Position numbers and translations under genes: made by a program. DNA of 51,614 nt. Origin: Acidobacteria bacterium Ga0077553. Its GTDB lineage: Bacteria; Acidobacteriota; Terriglobia; Bryobacterales; Bryobacteraceae. A model generated the notes under the pieces. That model was not told where the DNA came from. It worked only from the letters and a program-made list of their open reading frames with translations, and did no database searches. Shown piece by piece: positions 10,201 through 17,641 of the stretch. The stretch spans positions 1-51,614 of the forward strand of contig LNFE01000117.1 of the NCBI GenBank assembly GCA_001464575.1, in the 5' to 3' direction. Numbering within the stretch: position 1 is the stretch's first letter; the number at the start of each line of letters is the position of its first letter.

Positions 10201-10697
10201 AACGCGGCAATCGCCGCTGCCGCCCCACCACCGGACGATAGCGTATAGGGAATCCGAACGATGTTGGTCGCCCCGTCGCGCGGCCATAGTCCGCTGGGGA
10301 ACTGAATCGCCAGCCCCTGCCGCTCCCGGCCCGCCTTGCCGCCCTCGAGACTCGAGGGCAGAATGTCGCTTCCTGCCACCGGATCGGCACGATATTGCGC
10401 CACCACCCCGACGAACGCCGACGTCGACTCCCCGTCCGTCAGGACGATTCCCGTGTAGCCCGGCGCCACCCCCAACGCCCCAGTCGTGAACCGCCCGTCC
10501 TCGACCGCCACCTCGCCACTGCCCCCACGGCTATCCCTCCACCACAACCGTGGCGCGGACGTCTCGCCGCGCAACGTCACCACGGGGCCGTCCACCGTCA
10601 ACAAACCGTCCCGCGGAAGCCCGGCCATGCGAATCTCCGCAGCCGGCGAAACCCAGGCAGTCACCAGAAGGAAGAAAATGGAAAGCAGGTGGCGCAA
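4209..10697 (-). CDS. Giant secreted astacin-type metallopeptidase with multiple Ig-like domains and 11 tandem repeats
   Basis: A 2162-residue secreted protein. A signal peptide (LLSIFFLLVTAWVSPAA) occupies about residues 1-20. The astacin-like catalytic domain is about 125-325, with zinc motif HEMGHVLGLYHE at 225-236 and Met-turn SLMHY at 279-283. After it come InlB/PEGA-like modules (about 330-680), an IPT/TIG domain, a DUF11 domain (about 780-890) and a Big_1-like Ig domain. Residues 1001-1905 are eleven repeats, then an InlB-like module and an unrecognised C-terminal domain. No sorting motif is visible. The start is a TTG at 10697 with AGGA about seven bases upstream; an in-frame stop lies just above, and a later ATG would lose the signal peptide. 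The gene is probably a surface or secreted protease. Confidence 0.9.
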   Translation of the reverse strand: MRHLLSIFFLLVTAWVSPAAEIRMAGLPRDGLLTVDGPVVTLRGETSAPRLWWRDSRGGSGEVAVEDGRFTTGALGVAPGYTGIVLTDGESTSAFVGVVAQYRADPVAGSDILPSSLEGGKAGRERQGLAIQFPSGLWPRDGATNIVRIPYTLSSGGGAAAAIAAFNQRFSGQIQWVPRAAEAAYVDFALDPADQSRVCRANVGRTGGQQKILGSIACTTAGLLHEMGHVLGLYHEHQRRDAATWLNVNAANADKPNLAANFAPQSSNAGPVGLYDYASLMHYHPLNSSKNRRPVLSATTPGIPFGEAIDFSPGDVDQIQRLYGFAPELVTITTHPAGLPIVVDGVLGTAPQSFSWALGSQHTVSVPGEFQSLGSSQGPRYLFTSWNDGLPQTHLITVTPGTGSWTSPSNRPAVTVYQASFIRYNRVNATVNGAGSLQFSPPLTIIEGQTFAPHNTTITATPVAGAGSRFRRWAGTEPFPQGQNPKEILVWSHPWTVQAEFTTDPAVYQVRAAFTNPAPPASPANPAVSVQVDGSTHLAPQNFSAQDGWTPGSSHSLAATSPQSPETPNVRYVFNGWTTGSPQIASLPATAANWVAEFTPQYRGYSQLAPACAAVPGTPPVADGFYADGLTVPFAVAAANGWFFTGWSGDLSGTGNPATLLIRDQFVVNGAFNTTNVPLAVFGLSPSSAVRGGTSQVVTVNGSGFTPGSRVVVDNSVRTTTYLNSSQLRVTLNSVDLSAVGGLPVGVYNFTTSPSCGAYAETAFDVRSVEARWAITKTANGPLTQGQAASFTITVSNSGGTATAGLVTVTELPPANFTITSLSGAGWNCGAGGVSCTRQEALAPGAAFPPIQVSLNVPLNAPPLVTNQATVNGGSVALNGTAAAPAPVRPAPANVVVNGGNGQAAGVQALFSTPLAVMVRDTNGAGVSGITVLFTAPSSGPSGTFSSGAATTTAMTGANGIAIAEAFRANGQAGGPYVVTATVAGVTSTASFTLTNTPGGQTIQFAPLSGQSLSTGSVTVAATASSGLPVSFSAAPAGVCVASGTVVTLQSAGTCTVTATQSGNANFAPATPVAREFSISQANQTILFDPLPDRALDAGAFPVAATATSGLPVVFQSNTPQVCSLSGATVTPLVTGQCSIRATQAGGAGFTAAPDIIRTFSILQSGQTINFTAIGGQTLVTPTLALTAVATSGLPVSFQSLSPAQCSVSASTVTLLAVGTCTLRASQNGNATFAPAPPITQGFAITLATQTITVGALSNQIFGAGSVTVSASATSGLPVVLTAAPAGVCAISGSAVQVLGAGQCAVSANQPGNAAYSPAAEVVRTFSIAPAAQTISFPAVGSHSLSVGSIRILASATSGLTVEFATETPLVCSVAGANVTFLRAGSCQVRASQPGSANYAAAANVSQAFEITRASQSITFGALPNQALMAGTLNLAASSTSGLPVTLSTQTPAVCSLNGTALLLAAVGQCRLEANQAGDANYLPAATVVRVFDISPGVQTISFPAIENRTFGTGPVALNATASSGLAVSFASSTPTVCAVAGSTLSILGAGLCVVQASQSGDATFAQAAPVVRSFTVAQASQSIAFAPLPSIQFGGSPLPLTATATSGLAVRFVSITTTTCSVADGMLRALAGGTCTVQAQQGGDSNYLAADSVLQTALISPAEQTILFAPIPSTSFNLGSTTANATASSGLAVTYEASTTTVCRVSGTTVFFLAAGACRIVASQVGNASYRPATAELSFLILQSTQEISFAPLPNVLLNAGPLGLSATASSGLPVTFVSLTPAVCGVSGVLLQLARAGLCTVEARQAGNSNYGPAVASQSFSIGQLAQTISFAPLSPPWTLVATATSGLPVSFASLTPGTCGVAGNRVVLGNPGQCTIQATQPGDGNFLAAPAVTQSFTVSAPAQTITFQTQPPGLPLEVNGLSIVGGTSLSLVPGTYPITARNPTPANGMRQQFASWTHGGAQTQTITVGSGPTTYIAIYSTSYLLTTVAGPGGSITPATGYYAAGAVPVAASPNLGFTFQGFTGALTGSANPQTLQLTGPASVQAAFSQVIAPPAIEIGSLPPILLGHVSRFRRDSVTGELLAELVILNFGVGAAENTVLQSLALGGTLVNPNQTLGHLRKGEMRLYLVRLPASATGAVLSWSGAYAGGTFSGYQSAGW
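4983..7697 (-). repeat. Eleven tandem ~246-bp coding repeats (about 82 aa each)
   Basis: Each unit begins QTI.F..L, passes through ATSGLPV.F.S (or ASSGLPV), has a Cys in VC.V.G, a second Cys in AG.C.V.A.Q, then GNA.Y..A and F.I. The two Cys recur at fixed places in every unit, so one disulfide per domain in the exported protein is likely. Units differ at many positions, so this is an old, diverged array rather than a recent amplification. The eleventh unit is shortened near its start (SPPWTLVATATSG). Repeats of this kind occur in large secreted proteins of environmental bacteria and are read here as a stalk of Ig-like domains. Confidence 0.88.
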
Positions 10698-10720
10698 ACT
10701 AATCCTGTATGTGGATTAGT
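10698..10720 (-). promoter_or_regulatory. Perfect inverted repeat sequestering the RBS of the astacin gene
   Basis: The bases ACTAATCC (10698-10705) and GGATTAGT (10713-10720) form a perfect 8-bp stem with a 7-base loop. In the minus-strand mRNA the 3' arm contains the AGGA Shine-Dalgarno and ends directly against the TTG start at 10697. A folded hairpin would therefore bury the ribosome-binding site. This is seen in the sequence; regulation of translation is inferred. Confidence 0.6.
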
Positions 10721-10782
10721 GGGGGCGCGCCACCGGAACTCTCACCCGGCGCGGCACTTACATCCGCTTTATTTCCGGGCGC

Positions 10783-11964
10783 CTATGCCGTACGGAGAAA
10801 TTGCTTCAACTCCCGCATCGCCTGCCGGGTCCGATGGGCGTTCTCGATGAAGCTGAACCGCACATGCCCTTCCCCGAGCGGGCCGAAACCGATGCCCGGG
10901 CTGACCGCGATCAGCGCCTTTTCCATCAACAGCTTGGCGAACTCGAGCGACCCCATCGCCCGGAACTTCTCCGGAATCGGGGCCCAGAGGAACATGCTCC
11001 CCTGCGGCTTCTGGCAGGGCCAGCCGGCCGCGGCCATCCCTTCGAGCAGCACATCGCGCCGCTCCTGGTACATGTCACAGATTTCGGTCGTGTTCGCTTC
11101 GCATTCCCGCAGCGCGATGATGCTAGCGATCTGAATCGGCTGAAACGTTCCGTAGTCGAGATAGCTCTTGATCCGGCTTAACGCATAGATCATCCGTTTG
11201 TTGCCTAGACAGTACCCCACGCGCCATCCGGCCATGTTGTAGCTCTTCGACATCGAGAAGATTTCAACGGCCAGATCCTTCGCTCCGGGCACCTCCAGGA
11301 TGCTCGGCGGCTTGTACCCGTCGAAACCCAGATCGGCGTAGGCGAAGTCATGGACAATCAAGGACCCGTTCACCTGGGCCAGCCGCACGACTTCCTTCAT
11401 GAAGTTCAAATCGACGCACGTGGTCGTCGGATTGTGCGGGAAGCTGATCAGGATCACCTTCGGCTTTTTCGGTCCCTTATAAACATCTTCGAGGCCCTGC
11501 AGGAAGGTGGCCGGGTCGGGCATGGGTAACATACACGCCTCGCCTTCGGCCATGATCACGCCATACTGATGGATCGGGTACGCCGGATTCGGCGAAACCA
11601 CCACATCGCCCGGCGCAATGATGGCGAAGAGCAGATGGGCGAGGGCGTCCTTGGCGCCGATGGTGACAATCGCTTCGGTCTCGGAATCAAGCTCCACGCC
11701 GTAGTTCCGTTGGTAGCGCTTGACGATCTCCTGCCGGAGATGCGGAATCCCGCGCGACATCGAGTAGCGGTGATTCTTGGCCTGCTGCGCGGCTTCGCAC
11801 AGCTTATCGATCACGGCCTGCGGCGTCGCGCCGTCCGGATTCCCCATACCGAAATCGACCACATCTTTGCCGGCTGCGCGCATTTTTGCCTTCATCTCGT
11901 TGATGACGGCGAACACATAGGGGGGCAGCTTCGCGATGCGATAAAACTGATCGGTATCAGACAT
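10783..11964 (-). CDS. alaC: PLP-dependent class I/II aminotransferase, alanine transaminase type
   Basis: A 393-residue fold-type I aminotransferase. Visible hallmarks are the substrate-loop start DFGMGNPDG, the cofactor region NPAYPIHQYG and SFPHNPTTTC, the Asp of HDFAYADLGFDG, and the Schiff-base Lys240 in FSMSKSYNMAGWRVGY. The length and these motifs match the AlaC branch, which converts pyruvate and glutamate to alanine and 2-oxoglutarate. AAAGGA lies about 11 bases before the ATG. It follows topA on the same strand after a 75-base gap that holds a long hairpin, so it may have its own expression. Aminotransferase is certain; the alanine preference is inferred. Confidence 0.82.
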   Translation of the reverse strand: MSDTDQFYRIAKLPPYVFAVINEMKAKMRAAGKDVVDFGMGNPDGATPQAVIDKLCEAAQQAKNHRYSMSRGIPHLRQEIVKRYQRNYGVELDSETEAIVTIGAKDALAHLLFAIIAPGDVVVSPNPAYPIHQYGVIMAEGEACMLPMPDPATFLQGLEDVYKGPKKPKVILISFPHNPTTTCVDLNFMKEVVRLAQVNGSLIVHDFAYADLGFDGYKPPSILEVPGAKDLAVEIFSMSKSYNMAGWRVGYCLGNKRMIYALSRIKSYLDYGTFQPIQIASIIALRECEANTTEICDMYQERRDVLLEGMAAAGWPCQKPQGSMFLWAPIPEKFRAMGSLEFAKLLMEKALIAVSPGIGFGPLGEGHVRFSFIENAHRTRQAMRELKQFLRTA

Positions 11965-12025
11965 GACAAAAAATCCTTTGTAAGTTGGGAGAAAACAAGA
12001 AAGAGAGCGAGAGAGGAGCGGGAGA

Positions 12026-12056
12026 AGGAAGTAACCGCGCTAAGCGGTTACTTCCT
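12026..12056 (-). terminator. 13-bp stem-loop at the topA stop codon (no U-tract)
   Basis: AGGAAGTAACCGC (12026-12038) and GCGGTTACTTCCT (12044-12056) are perfectly complementary with a 5-base loop. The topA stop codon (12042-12040) sits in the loop and at its edge. On the minus strand the stem is followed by about 30 bases of almost pure pyrimidine, not a T-run, so it is not a textbook intrinsic terminator. It could be a pause or RNA-stability element, or act with Rho. Confidence 0.5.
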
Positions 12057-14457
12057 CGGTTGCGAGTGCTTCTTTGTATTTGCACTCGGCGTTCGGACAT
12101 TGGGCGAATGCCCCGGATTTGAGGAACTTCTCAATGAGGTAGGGATTGTTGCACTCCGGGCACGCCTTGGCGACGGGTTTGCCCCACGCCACGAAGTCGC
12201 ACTCGGGATAACGGTTACAGCCGTAGAAGGTCTTGCCCTTCTTCGACCGGCGTTCAATAATGTCACCCGTCGAACACGTCGGGCACTTCACGCCCACCGT
12301 CTTCTGCTTGACGTACTTACACGTCGGGTAACTCGAACAGGCAATAAACTCGCCGAACCGGCCAAACTTCTTCACCAGGTTCTTGCCGCAGGTGGGGCAG
12401 GGCTCATCAAGCGGCACATCCGCCTGCTTGGCCGCCTGACCCAACTGCTTGGTGGTCTTGCAATCGGGGTAGCCCGAGCAGGCATAGAACTGGCCGAACC
12501 GGCCCTTCTTCAGCACCATCGGGCGGCCGCAGTTCGGGCAGTACTCCTCCTCGCCCTGCTCGCCCATCTCTTCCGGCTGCGACGAAGGCAGTTCCCGCGT
12601 ATTCGAACATTCGGGGTAACCGGTGCAGGCGATAAAGCTGCCGTGCCGGCCCCATTTGATCACCATCGGCTTGCCGCACTTCTCGCAGATGAAGTCGGTG
12701 GGCTTCTCCATCCGCTTGATGTCGGTCATCTGCGTCGCCGCACGTTCGAGATCCACGGCGAAACGCTCGTAGAACGAACCCATCGCGTGACGCCAGTCGA
12801 CCTTGCCGTCTTCGATCTCGTCGAGCTCCTCTTCCATCCGCGCGGTGTAGCGGATATCGAAGATGTCGCCGAAGGACTCGGTCAGCAGGTCCGTCACCAC
12901 GGTGCCCAGCTCGGTCGGGTAGAACTTGCCACCCTCTTTCTTGACGTACTCCCGCTCCTGAATCGTCGACAGGATCGAGGCGTACGTGGACGGCCGGCCG
13001 ACGCCCTTGGCTTCAAGCTCTTTGACGAGCGTCGCTTCGTTAAAGCGAGGCGGCGGTTCCGTAAAATGCTGCTCGGCGTCGAGTGACTTCAGCTTCAGCT
13101 CTTCGCCCTGGGTCACCAGCGGCAGCTTCTGCTTCAGTTCGTCGTCGTCTTCGTCCTTAACGTCCTTGCCTTCCTCATACACGGCCAGGAAGCCATCGAA
13201 CTTCGGCACCGAGCCCGTCGCCCGGAACATATACTCCGTCTTCGACTGGCCCTTCGCCAGAACGTCGATGGTCGTTTGGTCGAACACGGCGCTCGTCATC
13301 TGCGAGGCGACAAAGCGCATCCAGATGAGCCGGTACATTTTTAACTCGTCTTCCTGCAGAAACGGCGCCACCGATTCCGGCGTCCGCATCGCGGCCGTCG
13401 GCCGGATGGCTTCGTGGGCGTCCTGCGCGTCTTTTTTACCCTTGTACAGGTTGGGCTTCTCCGGCAGGTAGGGCGCGCCGTACCGGTCCCCGATGAACTG
13501 CCGCACTTCGCCGAGGGCATCGTCGGAAACGCGCACCGAGTCGGTACGCATGTAGGTGATCAGACCGATCGACCCTTCGGCCCCGAGCTCCACGCCTTCA
13601 TAAAGCCGTTGCGCGATCATCATCGACCGCTTCACGGAAAACCGTAGCTTGCGGGACGCTTCCTGCTGGAGCGTGGACGTAATAAAAGGAGGAACCGGAT
13701 TTCGCCGCTTCTCCTTCGTTCCCACGGCCTGCACGATGTAGGGGCGATCCGCCAAGTCCTTCACGATCGCCGAGGAGCGCTCCTCGTTTGGAATCGGCTG
13801 GTTCTCGCCGTCGATCTTCGCCAGACGGGCCTTCAGCACCGGCGCTTTCTTGGCGTTCAGAGCGACGTCAATCGTCCAATACTCTTCTTTAAGGAACGCT
13901 TGAATCTCGCGTTCCCGGTCCACGATCAGCCGTAAGGCCACGGTCTGCACCCGGCCCGCGGACAGGCCACGGCGAACCTTATCCCACAGCAACGGGGAGA
14001 TCTTGTAGCCCACCAGCCGGTCGAGGACGCGGCGCGCCTGCTGCGCGTCCACCAGATTCGTGTTCACCTGCAAGGGGTTATCGAACGCCTTACGCACGGC
14101 CGAAGCCGTGATTTCGTTAAACATCACCCGGAAGATCTTCGGCCCGTCGGCTTTTTTCGATGCCAGCTCTTCTTGCAGGTGGTAGCAGATCGCCTCGCCT
14201 TCCCGGTCCGGGTCGGCTGCGAGGTAGATGGAGTCGACGCCCTTGGCGGCGGCGCGGAGCTCGCCGATCAGCTTCTTCTTGCCTTCAATCACCTCGTAGG
14301 TGGGTTCAAAGCCGCGATCGACGTCGACGGCGAGGTCGCTCTTCGGAAGGTCTTTAATATGACCGAGCGAAGCCTTGACGACGAATTGATTGCCAAGGTA
14401 TTTTCCGATGGTTTTCGCCTTCGCCGGAGATTCGACGATGACGAGGGATTTGGACAT
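12040..14457 (-). CDS. topA: DNA topoisomerase I (type IA)
   Basis: An 805-residue enzyme that relaxes negative supercoils by passing strands through a single-strand break. The Toprim domain starts at VIVESPAKAKTI and has the metal motif DPDREGE at 82-88. The active-site Tyr is Y302 in GLITYMRTDS. The C-terminal quarter holds five four-Cys zinc ribbons, beginning CEKCGKPMV, CPNCGRPMV, CPTCGKNLV, CPTCSTGDI and CPECNNPYL. It lies 33 bases downstream of dprA on the same strand, the usual dprA-topA order, and is likely co-transcribed with it. Length and motifs are complete. Confidence 0.97.
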   Translation of the reverse strand: MSKSLVIVESPAKAKTIGKYLGNQFVVKASLGHIKDLPKSDLAVDVDRGFEPTYEVIEGKKKLIGELRAAAKGVDSIYLAADPDREGEAICYHLQEELASKKADGPKIFRVMFNEITASAVRKAFDNPLQVNTNLVDAQQARRVLDRLVGYKISPLLWDKVRRGLSAGRVQTVALRLIVDREREIQAFLKEEYWTIDVALNAKKAPVLKARLAKIDGENQPIPNEERSSAIVKDLADRPYIVQAVGTKEKRRNPVPPFITSTLQQEASRKLRFSVKRSMMIAQRLYEGVELGAEGSIGLITYMRTDSVRVSDDALGEVRQFIGDRYGAPYLPEKPNLYKGKKDAQDAHEAIRPTAAMRTPESVAPFLQEDELKMYRLIWMRFVASQMTSAVFDQTTIDVLAKGQSKTEYMFRATGSVPKFDGFLAVYEEGKDVKDEDDDELKQKLPLVTQGEELKLKSLDAEQHFTEPPPRFNEATLVKELEAKGVGRPSTYASILSTIQEREYVKKEGGKFYPTELGTVVTDLLTESFGDIFDIRYTARMEEELDEIEDGKVDWRHAMGSFYERFAVDLERAATQMTDIKRMEKPTDFICEKCGKPMVIKWGRHGSFIACTGYPECSNTRELPSSQPEEMGEQGEEEYCPNCGRPMVLKKGRFGQFYACSGYPDCKTTKQLGQAAKQADVPLDEPCPTCGKNLVKKFGRFGEFIACSSYPTCKYVKQKTVGVKCPTCSTGDIIERRSKKGKTFYGCNRYPECDFVAWGKPVAKACPECNNPYLIEKFLKSGAFAQCPNAECKYKEALATEEVTA

Positions 14458-14490
14458 AAGGGTTTTTACTCTTCGGGCGAATAGCCCAGA

Positions 14491-15678
14491 TTACCAGACT
14501 TTGACGAACTGTTTGCCGGGAAGCTGTTTCACCAAGCCGAGCAGCTCCAATTCAAACAGGGCCGCCACGACCTCAGACGAGGAATAGTTTTCCAGACGAT
14601 CCAGCATTTCGTCAATATGGGTCGCCTTCTCAATCAGCAGGTTTTCGAGAATCGCCCGCCCTAGCGGCGCGTTCGGCCCTAGCGGCAGCAACTGTTGCGT
14701 CAGATCGCCCCGCTGTTCTTTTTCAATAGTTTGCAAGCGGTAACGTTCATCCGGAGGCAACTCACTGACGATGTCCTGGGCGTCCATGACCAGCTTGGCG
14801 CCTTGTCGGATTAAAAGATTGGGAGCCCAGCTCAACTTCGAGGTGATGTTGCCTGGAACCGCGAAAACCTCCCGCCCCTGGTCCATCGCCAGCCGGGCCG
14901 TGATCGCCGAACCCGAATACTGCGCCCCCTCGACGATCAAGACCCCCGAACTCATGCCGGACACGATCCGATTCCGGATCGGAAAATTCTGGGGGAACGC
15001 CGGGGCGCCCATGGGGAACTCGCTCACCAGCAGCCCTTTGGCCGCAATTTCGTCGTAGAGCTTCCGGTTTTCCGACGGATAGACCATATCGACGCCACAC
15101 CCGAAGACCGCAATCGTCTTCCCTCCCGCCTGCAGGGTGCCGCGATGCCCCGCCGTATCGATCCCTCGCGCCATCCCGCTGATGACCCCTACGCCCAGCG
15201 CAGCCAGATCTCCGGACAGTTTCTCCGCCACCGCCATGCCGTAGGGCGTCGGCTTCCGCGTCCCTACCACCGCCACCATGATCGCCGACAGGAGCGACAG
15301 GTCGCCCCGGCAGAACAGGACCGTCGGCGGGTCCAGGATGCCCCGCAGCTTCTCGGGATAGACCGGGTCGGTCACCGGGACCAACTGCGAGCCGGTCGCC
15401 TTTAGCCGTTCGGCCTGCGTAGCCGCATCTTCAAACGTACAGCCGGACTGAATCGCCCGCGCCACTCCCGGCGAGAGACCCGCCGCCTCCAGTTCCGTCA
15501 CCGACGCGCGGAACAGGGCCAAAGGCGTCCGGAACCGTTCGAGGATACTGACGGCCTTCCGGGTGCCCAAGCCCGGTATCAGACGGAGCGCAAGCCAGTG
15601 CAACAGTTCCTCGTCGGAGAGCCGAGGGGCCAGGGTGGGAGCGGATGCTGTCATAAAAGAGAGGGGTGGCTGCGGCAA
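14491..15678 (-). CDS. dprA: DNA-processing protein DprA (Smf)
   Basis: DprA binds incoming single-stranded DNA during natural transformation and loads RecA. The 395-residue chain has a helical N-terminal domain, the Rossmann-like core (VAVVGTRKPTPYGMAVAEKL, SGMARGIDTAGHRG, AVFGCGVDMVYPSENR, FPIRNRIVSGMS) and a C-terminal winged helix (about 340-395). Every family motif is present. The start at 15678 gives MPQPPLSF; an internal ATG at 15654 (MTASAPTLAP) is an alternative. It is divergent from the next gene with 38 bases between start codons and probably heads a dprA-topA transcript. No comEC or other competence gene is in the window. Confidence 0.95.
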   Translation of the reverse strand: MPQPPLSFMTASAPTLAPRLSDEELLHWLALRLIPGLGTRKAVSILERFRTPLALFRASVTELEAAGLSPGVARAIQSGCTFEDAATQAERLKATGSQLVPVTDPVYPEKLRGILDPPTVLFCRGDLSLLSAIMVAVVGTRKPTPYGMAVAEKLSGDLAALGVGVISGMARGIDTAGHRGTLQAGGKTIAVFGCGVDMVYPSENRKLYDEIAAKGLLVSEFPMGAPAFPQNFPIRNRIVSGMSSGVLIVEGAQYSGSAITARLAMDQGREVFAVPGNITSKLSWAPNLLIRQGAKLVMDAQDIVSELPPDERYRLQTIEKEQRGDLTQQLLPLGPNAPLGRAILENLLIEKATHIDEMLDRLENYSSSEVVAALFELELLGLVKQLPGKQFVKVW

Positions 15679-15716
15679 GTCGGAAATCTCAGACGTTTGC
15701 GATACCCTGAAAGGAT

Positions 15717-16166
15717 ATGAGCCAGCATGCCACCTTCGACGACGCCAATCTCATCCTCCGCCTGTATGAAATCCGGCGGGAGGAGCGGATGCGGGAAGCT
15801 CGCCGCTGGTTTGCCCGCAACTTCGGGCCCTCCACTCTTGCCGAGTACCGTGCCATCTGCACCCCCGGCACCGATGAAGATGAATACGTCCGGATGGTAG
15901 TGAGCTACTACGAGATGGTGGCCAGCTTCATCACCAAAGGCGTTCTGAGCACCGATCTTTACTTCGCCTCCGGCGGAGAACTCGGCTTGGTTTACTCCCG
16001 TGTCGAGCCCGTCATCGAGGACCTCCGGGCCGCCACCGGCCACCCCGGCATGTTTAAGAACTTGGAGATTGTCGCCCAACAGTACGGCGAATTCCTTGAC
16101 GCGCAGGCCCCCGGCAATTGGGAAGGCTTCAAGAAGCGTACGCGCGGCATGATCCTTCCGAAGTAA
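15717..16166 (+). CDS. Conserved hypothetical protein, 149 aa
   Basis: Not recognised. A soluble, mostly helical protein rich in Arg, Glu and Tyr (LRLYEIRREERMREARRWFARN near the N terminus, then EYVRMVVSYYEMVASFI). Trp, Phe and Tyr are spread through the helices, and the tail is KKRTRGMILPK. It has no signal peptide or membrane segment. AAGGA lies only one base before the ATG, which is closer than usual, so the site may be weak or the start slightly wrong. It ends 3 bases before the next gene, so the two are likely an operon. Confidence 0.72.
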   Translation: MSQHATFDDANLILRLYEIRREERMREARRWFARNFGPSTLAEYRAICTPGTDEDEYVRMVVSYYEMVASFITKGVLSTDLYFASGGELGLVYSRVEPVIEDLRAATGHPGMFKNLEIVAQQYGEFLDAQAPGNWEGFKKRTRGMILPK

Positions 16167-16169
16167 GTC

Positions 16170-16439
16170 ATGCGCCGGGAACCGGATTTTTTCGGCGAGG
16201 ACGAAGAACTCGACCTCGTCTATATCGCCAAACGCCTGCTTGACGCCAAGGGACTCGAAGACAAACTCACCGCAGCGGGCATCGACTATCTCGTTGAGCC
16301 CGACGAGTACCGGGGCGGTTTCCTCTTCCAAACGGTCCGCACCGGTGCGTTCTTTTATGTGCGCGGGGCGGAGGGCGATGCGGTGCGCGAGAAGCTGGCC
16401 GCGATGGGCTTTAAACCCCAGCCGCTGGCGGAATCGTAG
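16170..16439 (+). CDS. Small hypothetical protein, 89 aa (DUF2007-like?)
   Basis: A short acidic protein (MRREPDFFGEDEELDLVYIAKR) followed by AKGLEDKLTAAGIDYLVEPDEY and an ending with two beta-like stretches and a helix. The pattern of a helix, then AGI and an acidic strand, recalls small ACT-like proteins such as DUF2007, but the match is weak and I do not assign it. It starts three bases after the previous stop and overlaps the convergent sulfatase gene by 29 bases at the 3' end. Confidence 0.65.
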   Translation: MRREPDFFGEDEELDLVYIAKRLLDAKGLEDKLTAAGIDYLVEPDEYRGGFLFQTVRTGAFFYVRGAEGDAVREKLAAMGFKPQPLAES

Positions 16440-17640
16440 CGTTGAGGCGCCGCTCCAGAGCCGCAAGGGCGGCTGGCTTCTGCGCCGCCAGATTGATGGC
16501 TTCACCGGGATCGCGCCGCAGGTCGTAAAACTCCCGGTGGCCGGTCTGGTCGTAGATGTTCAACTTCGCGTCGCGCGTCCGGATCGTCCGAATGGGGTTG
16601 ACCCACTTCTGTTTGGCGTAATAGTCGGAGAAGACGGCATCCCGCCGGGAAACCCGCAACAGCGACTGCCCGTCCACCGGGCTTGGCCAGCGCAGCCCGG
16701 CCGCCTCCGCCAGAGTCGGCGCGAAATCCACCGTCGATACCAGGTCGAGGCGGACGCCCGGCTTCATCCGGCCCGGCGCCGAAATCACCAGCGGAATCCG
16801 CATGCACTCGTCATAGACGAACGGCCCCTTGAACGGCAAGCCGTGCTCACCGAGTTGGTCGCCGTGGTCGGAGGTCAACAGGATAATCGTCTTCTCGAGG
16901 TCGATCGCGTCCAGGACTTGACCCAGCTGCACGTCGGTTTTTTCAACCAGATCCAGGTAGTAGCTGCGATACAGCTTCCACTGCTCCGGGGTGAACTTCG
17001 CGGTGATCTTGCCTTGATCCCGGTCGACGTACTCCTGCTGCTCGACCGGCTTGGCGGCCAGGTTCTCGAGGCCCGTCGCCGGCCCGCGCACATCGGGACG
17101 CAGTACGGTGTTTTCCATTTCACGCCGCACGGCATAGATATCATGCGGATTGAGGAGCGAAACCCAAGCCAACCACGGCCCGGTGCGTCCTCGCACCCAA
17201 TCTACAGCTGCTGCGGTCACCGCCGGGTCGCTGCCGTCTACCCGGACATCGAAGCCGAACGCCCGTAGGTCTTTGTCCGGCTGGCTCAGATGCCATTTGC
17301 CAAAGAGGGCCGTGGTGTAACCCGCTTTTTGAAAGACATGACCGAGGTTGGGCAACTGGGGCGAGAGGGGCTTGCCGAGTGACGAGCTGTCCACATTCGT
17401 CCGGACGCCAGTGCGTTTGGGCATCAAGCCGGTTAAAAAGGATGCTCTGGCCGCCGAGCACTGGGGCGTGGTGCAGAAGGCATTCGGGAAGCGGACGCCG
17501 CGCTGGAGCAGCCGCTCCCGGTTGGGCAGTCGCGCCGTACCCGGCAGCAGGGCAGATTCCTGATCGGTCATGAACACCAGTACGTTGGGAGCTGGCGGCC
17601 TGACGGCCAGGGATTGCATCCACCGCCGGCGCGTCAACAT
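16411..17640 (-). CDS. Sulfatase (type I, formylglycine-dependent)
   Basis: A 409-residue alkaline-phosphatase-superfamily sulfatase that hydrolyses sulfate esters. The metal site begins at NVLVFMTDQ; the formylglycine position is C61 in PQCSAARASFLTG (CxAxR variant); GKWHLSQ and SDHGDQLGEHG are the other family motifs. The start is the ATG at 17640, one base after the stop of the upstream NHL gene (TAGTATG), so translation is probably coupled. The N terminus has a twin-arginine stretch (TRRRWMQSLA) but the hydrophobic part is nearly absent before the mature domain, so export is doubtful. Substrate unknown. An anaerobic or FGE-type activating enzyme is not in the window. Confidence 0.9.
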   Translation of the reverse strand: MLTRRRWMQSLAVRPPAPNVLVFMTDQESALLPGTARLPNRERLLQRGVRFPNAFCTTPQCSAARASFLTGLMPKRTGVRTNVDSSSLGKPLSPQLPNLGHVFQKAGYTTALFGKWHLSQPDKDLRAFGFDVRVDGSDPAVTAAAVDWVRGRTGPWLAWVSLLNPHDIYAVRREMENTVLRPDVRGPATGLENLAAKPVEQQEYVDRDQGKITAKFTPEQWKLYRSYYLDLVEKTDVQLGQVLDAIDLEKTIILLTSDHGDQLGEHGLPFKGPFVYDECMRIPLVISAPGRMKPGVRLDLVSTVDFAPTLAEAAGLRWPSPVDGQSLLRVSRRDAVFSDYYAKQKWVNPIRTIRTRDAKLNIYDQTGHREFYDLRRDPGEAINLAAQKPAALAALERRLNATIPPAAGV

Positions 17641-17641
17641 A

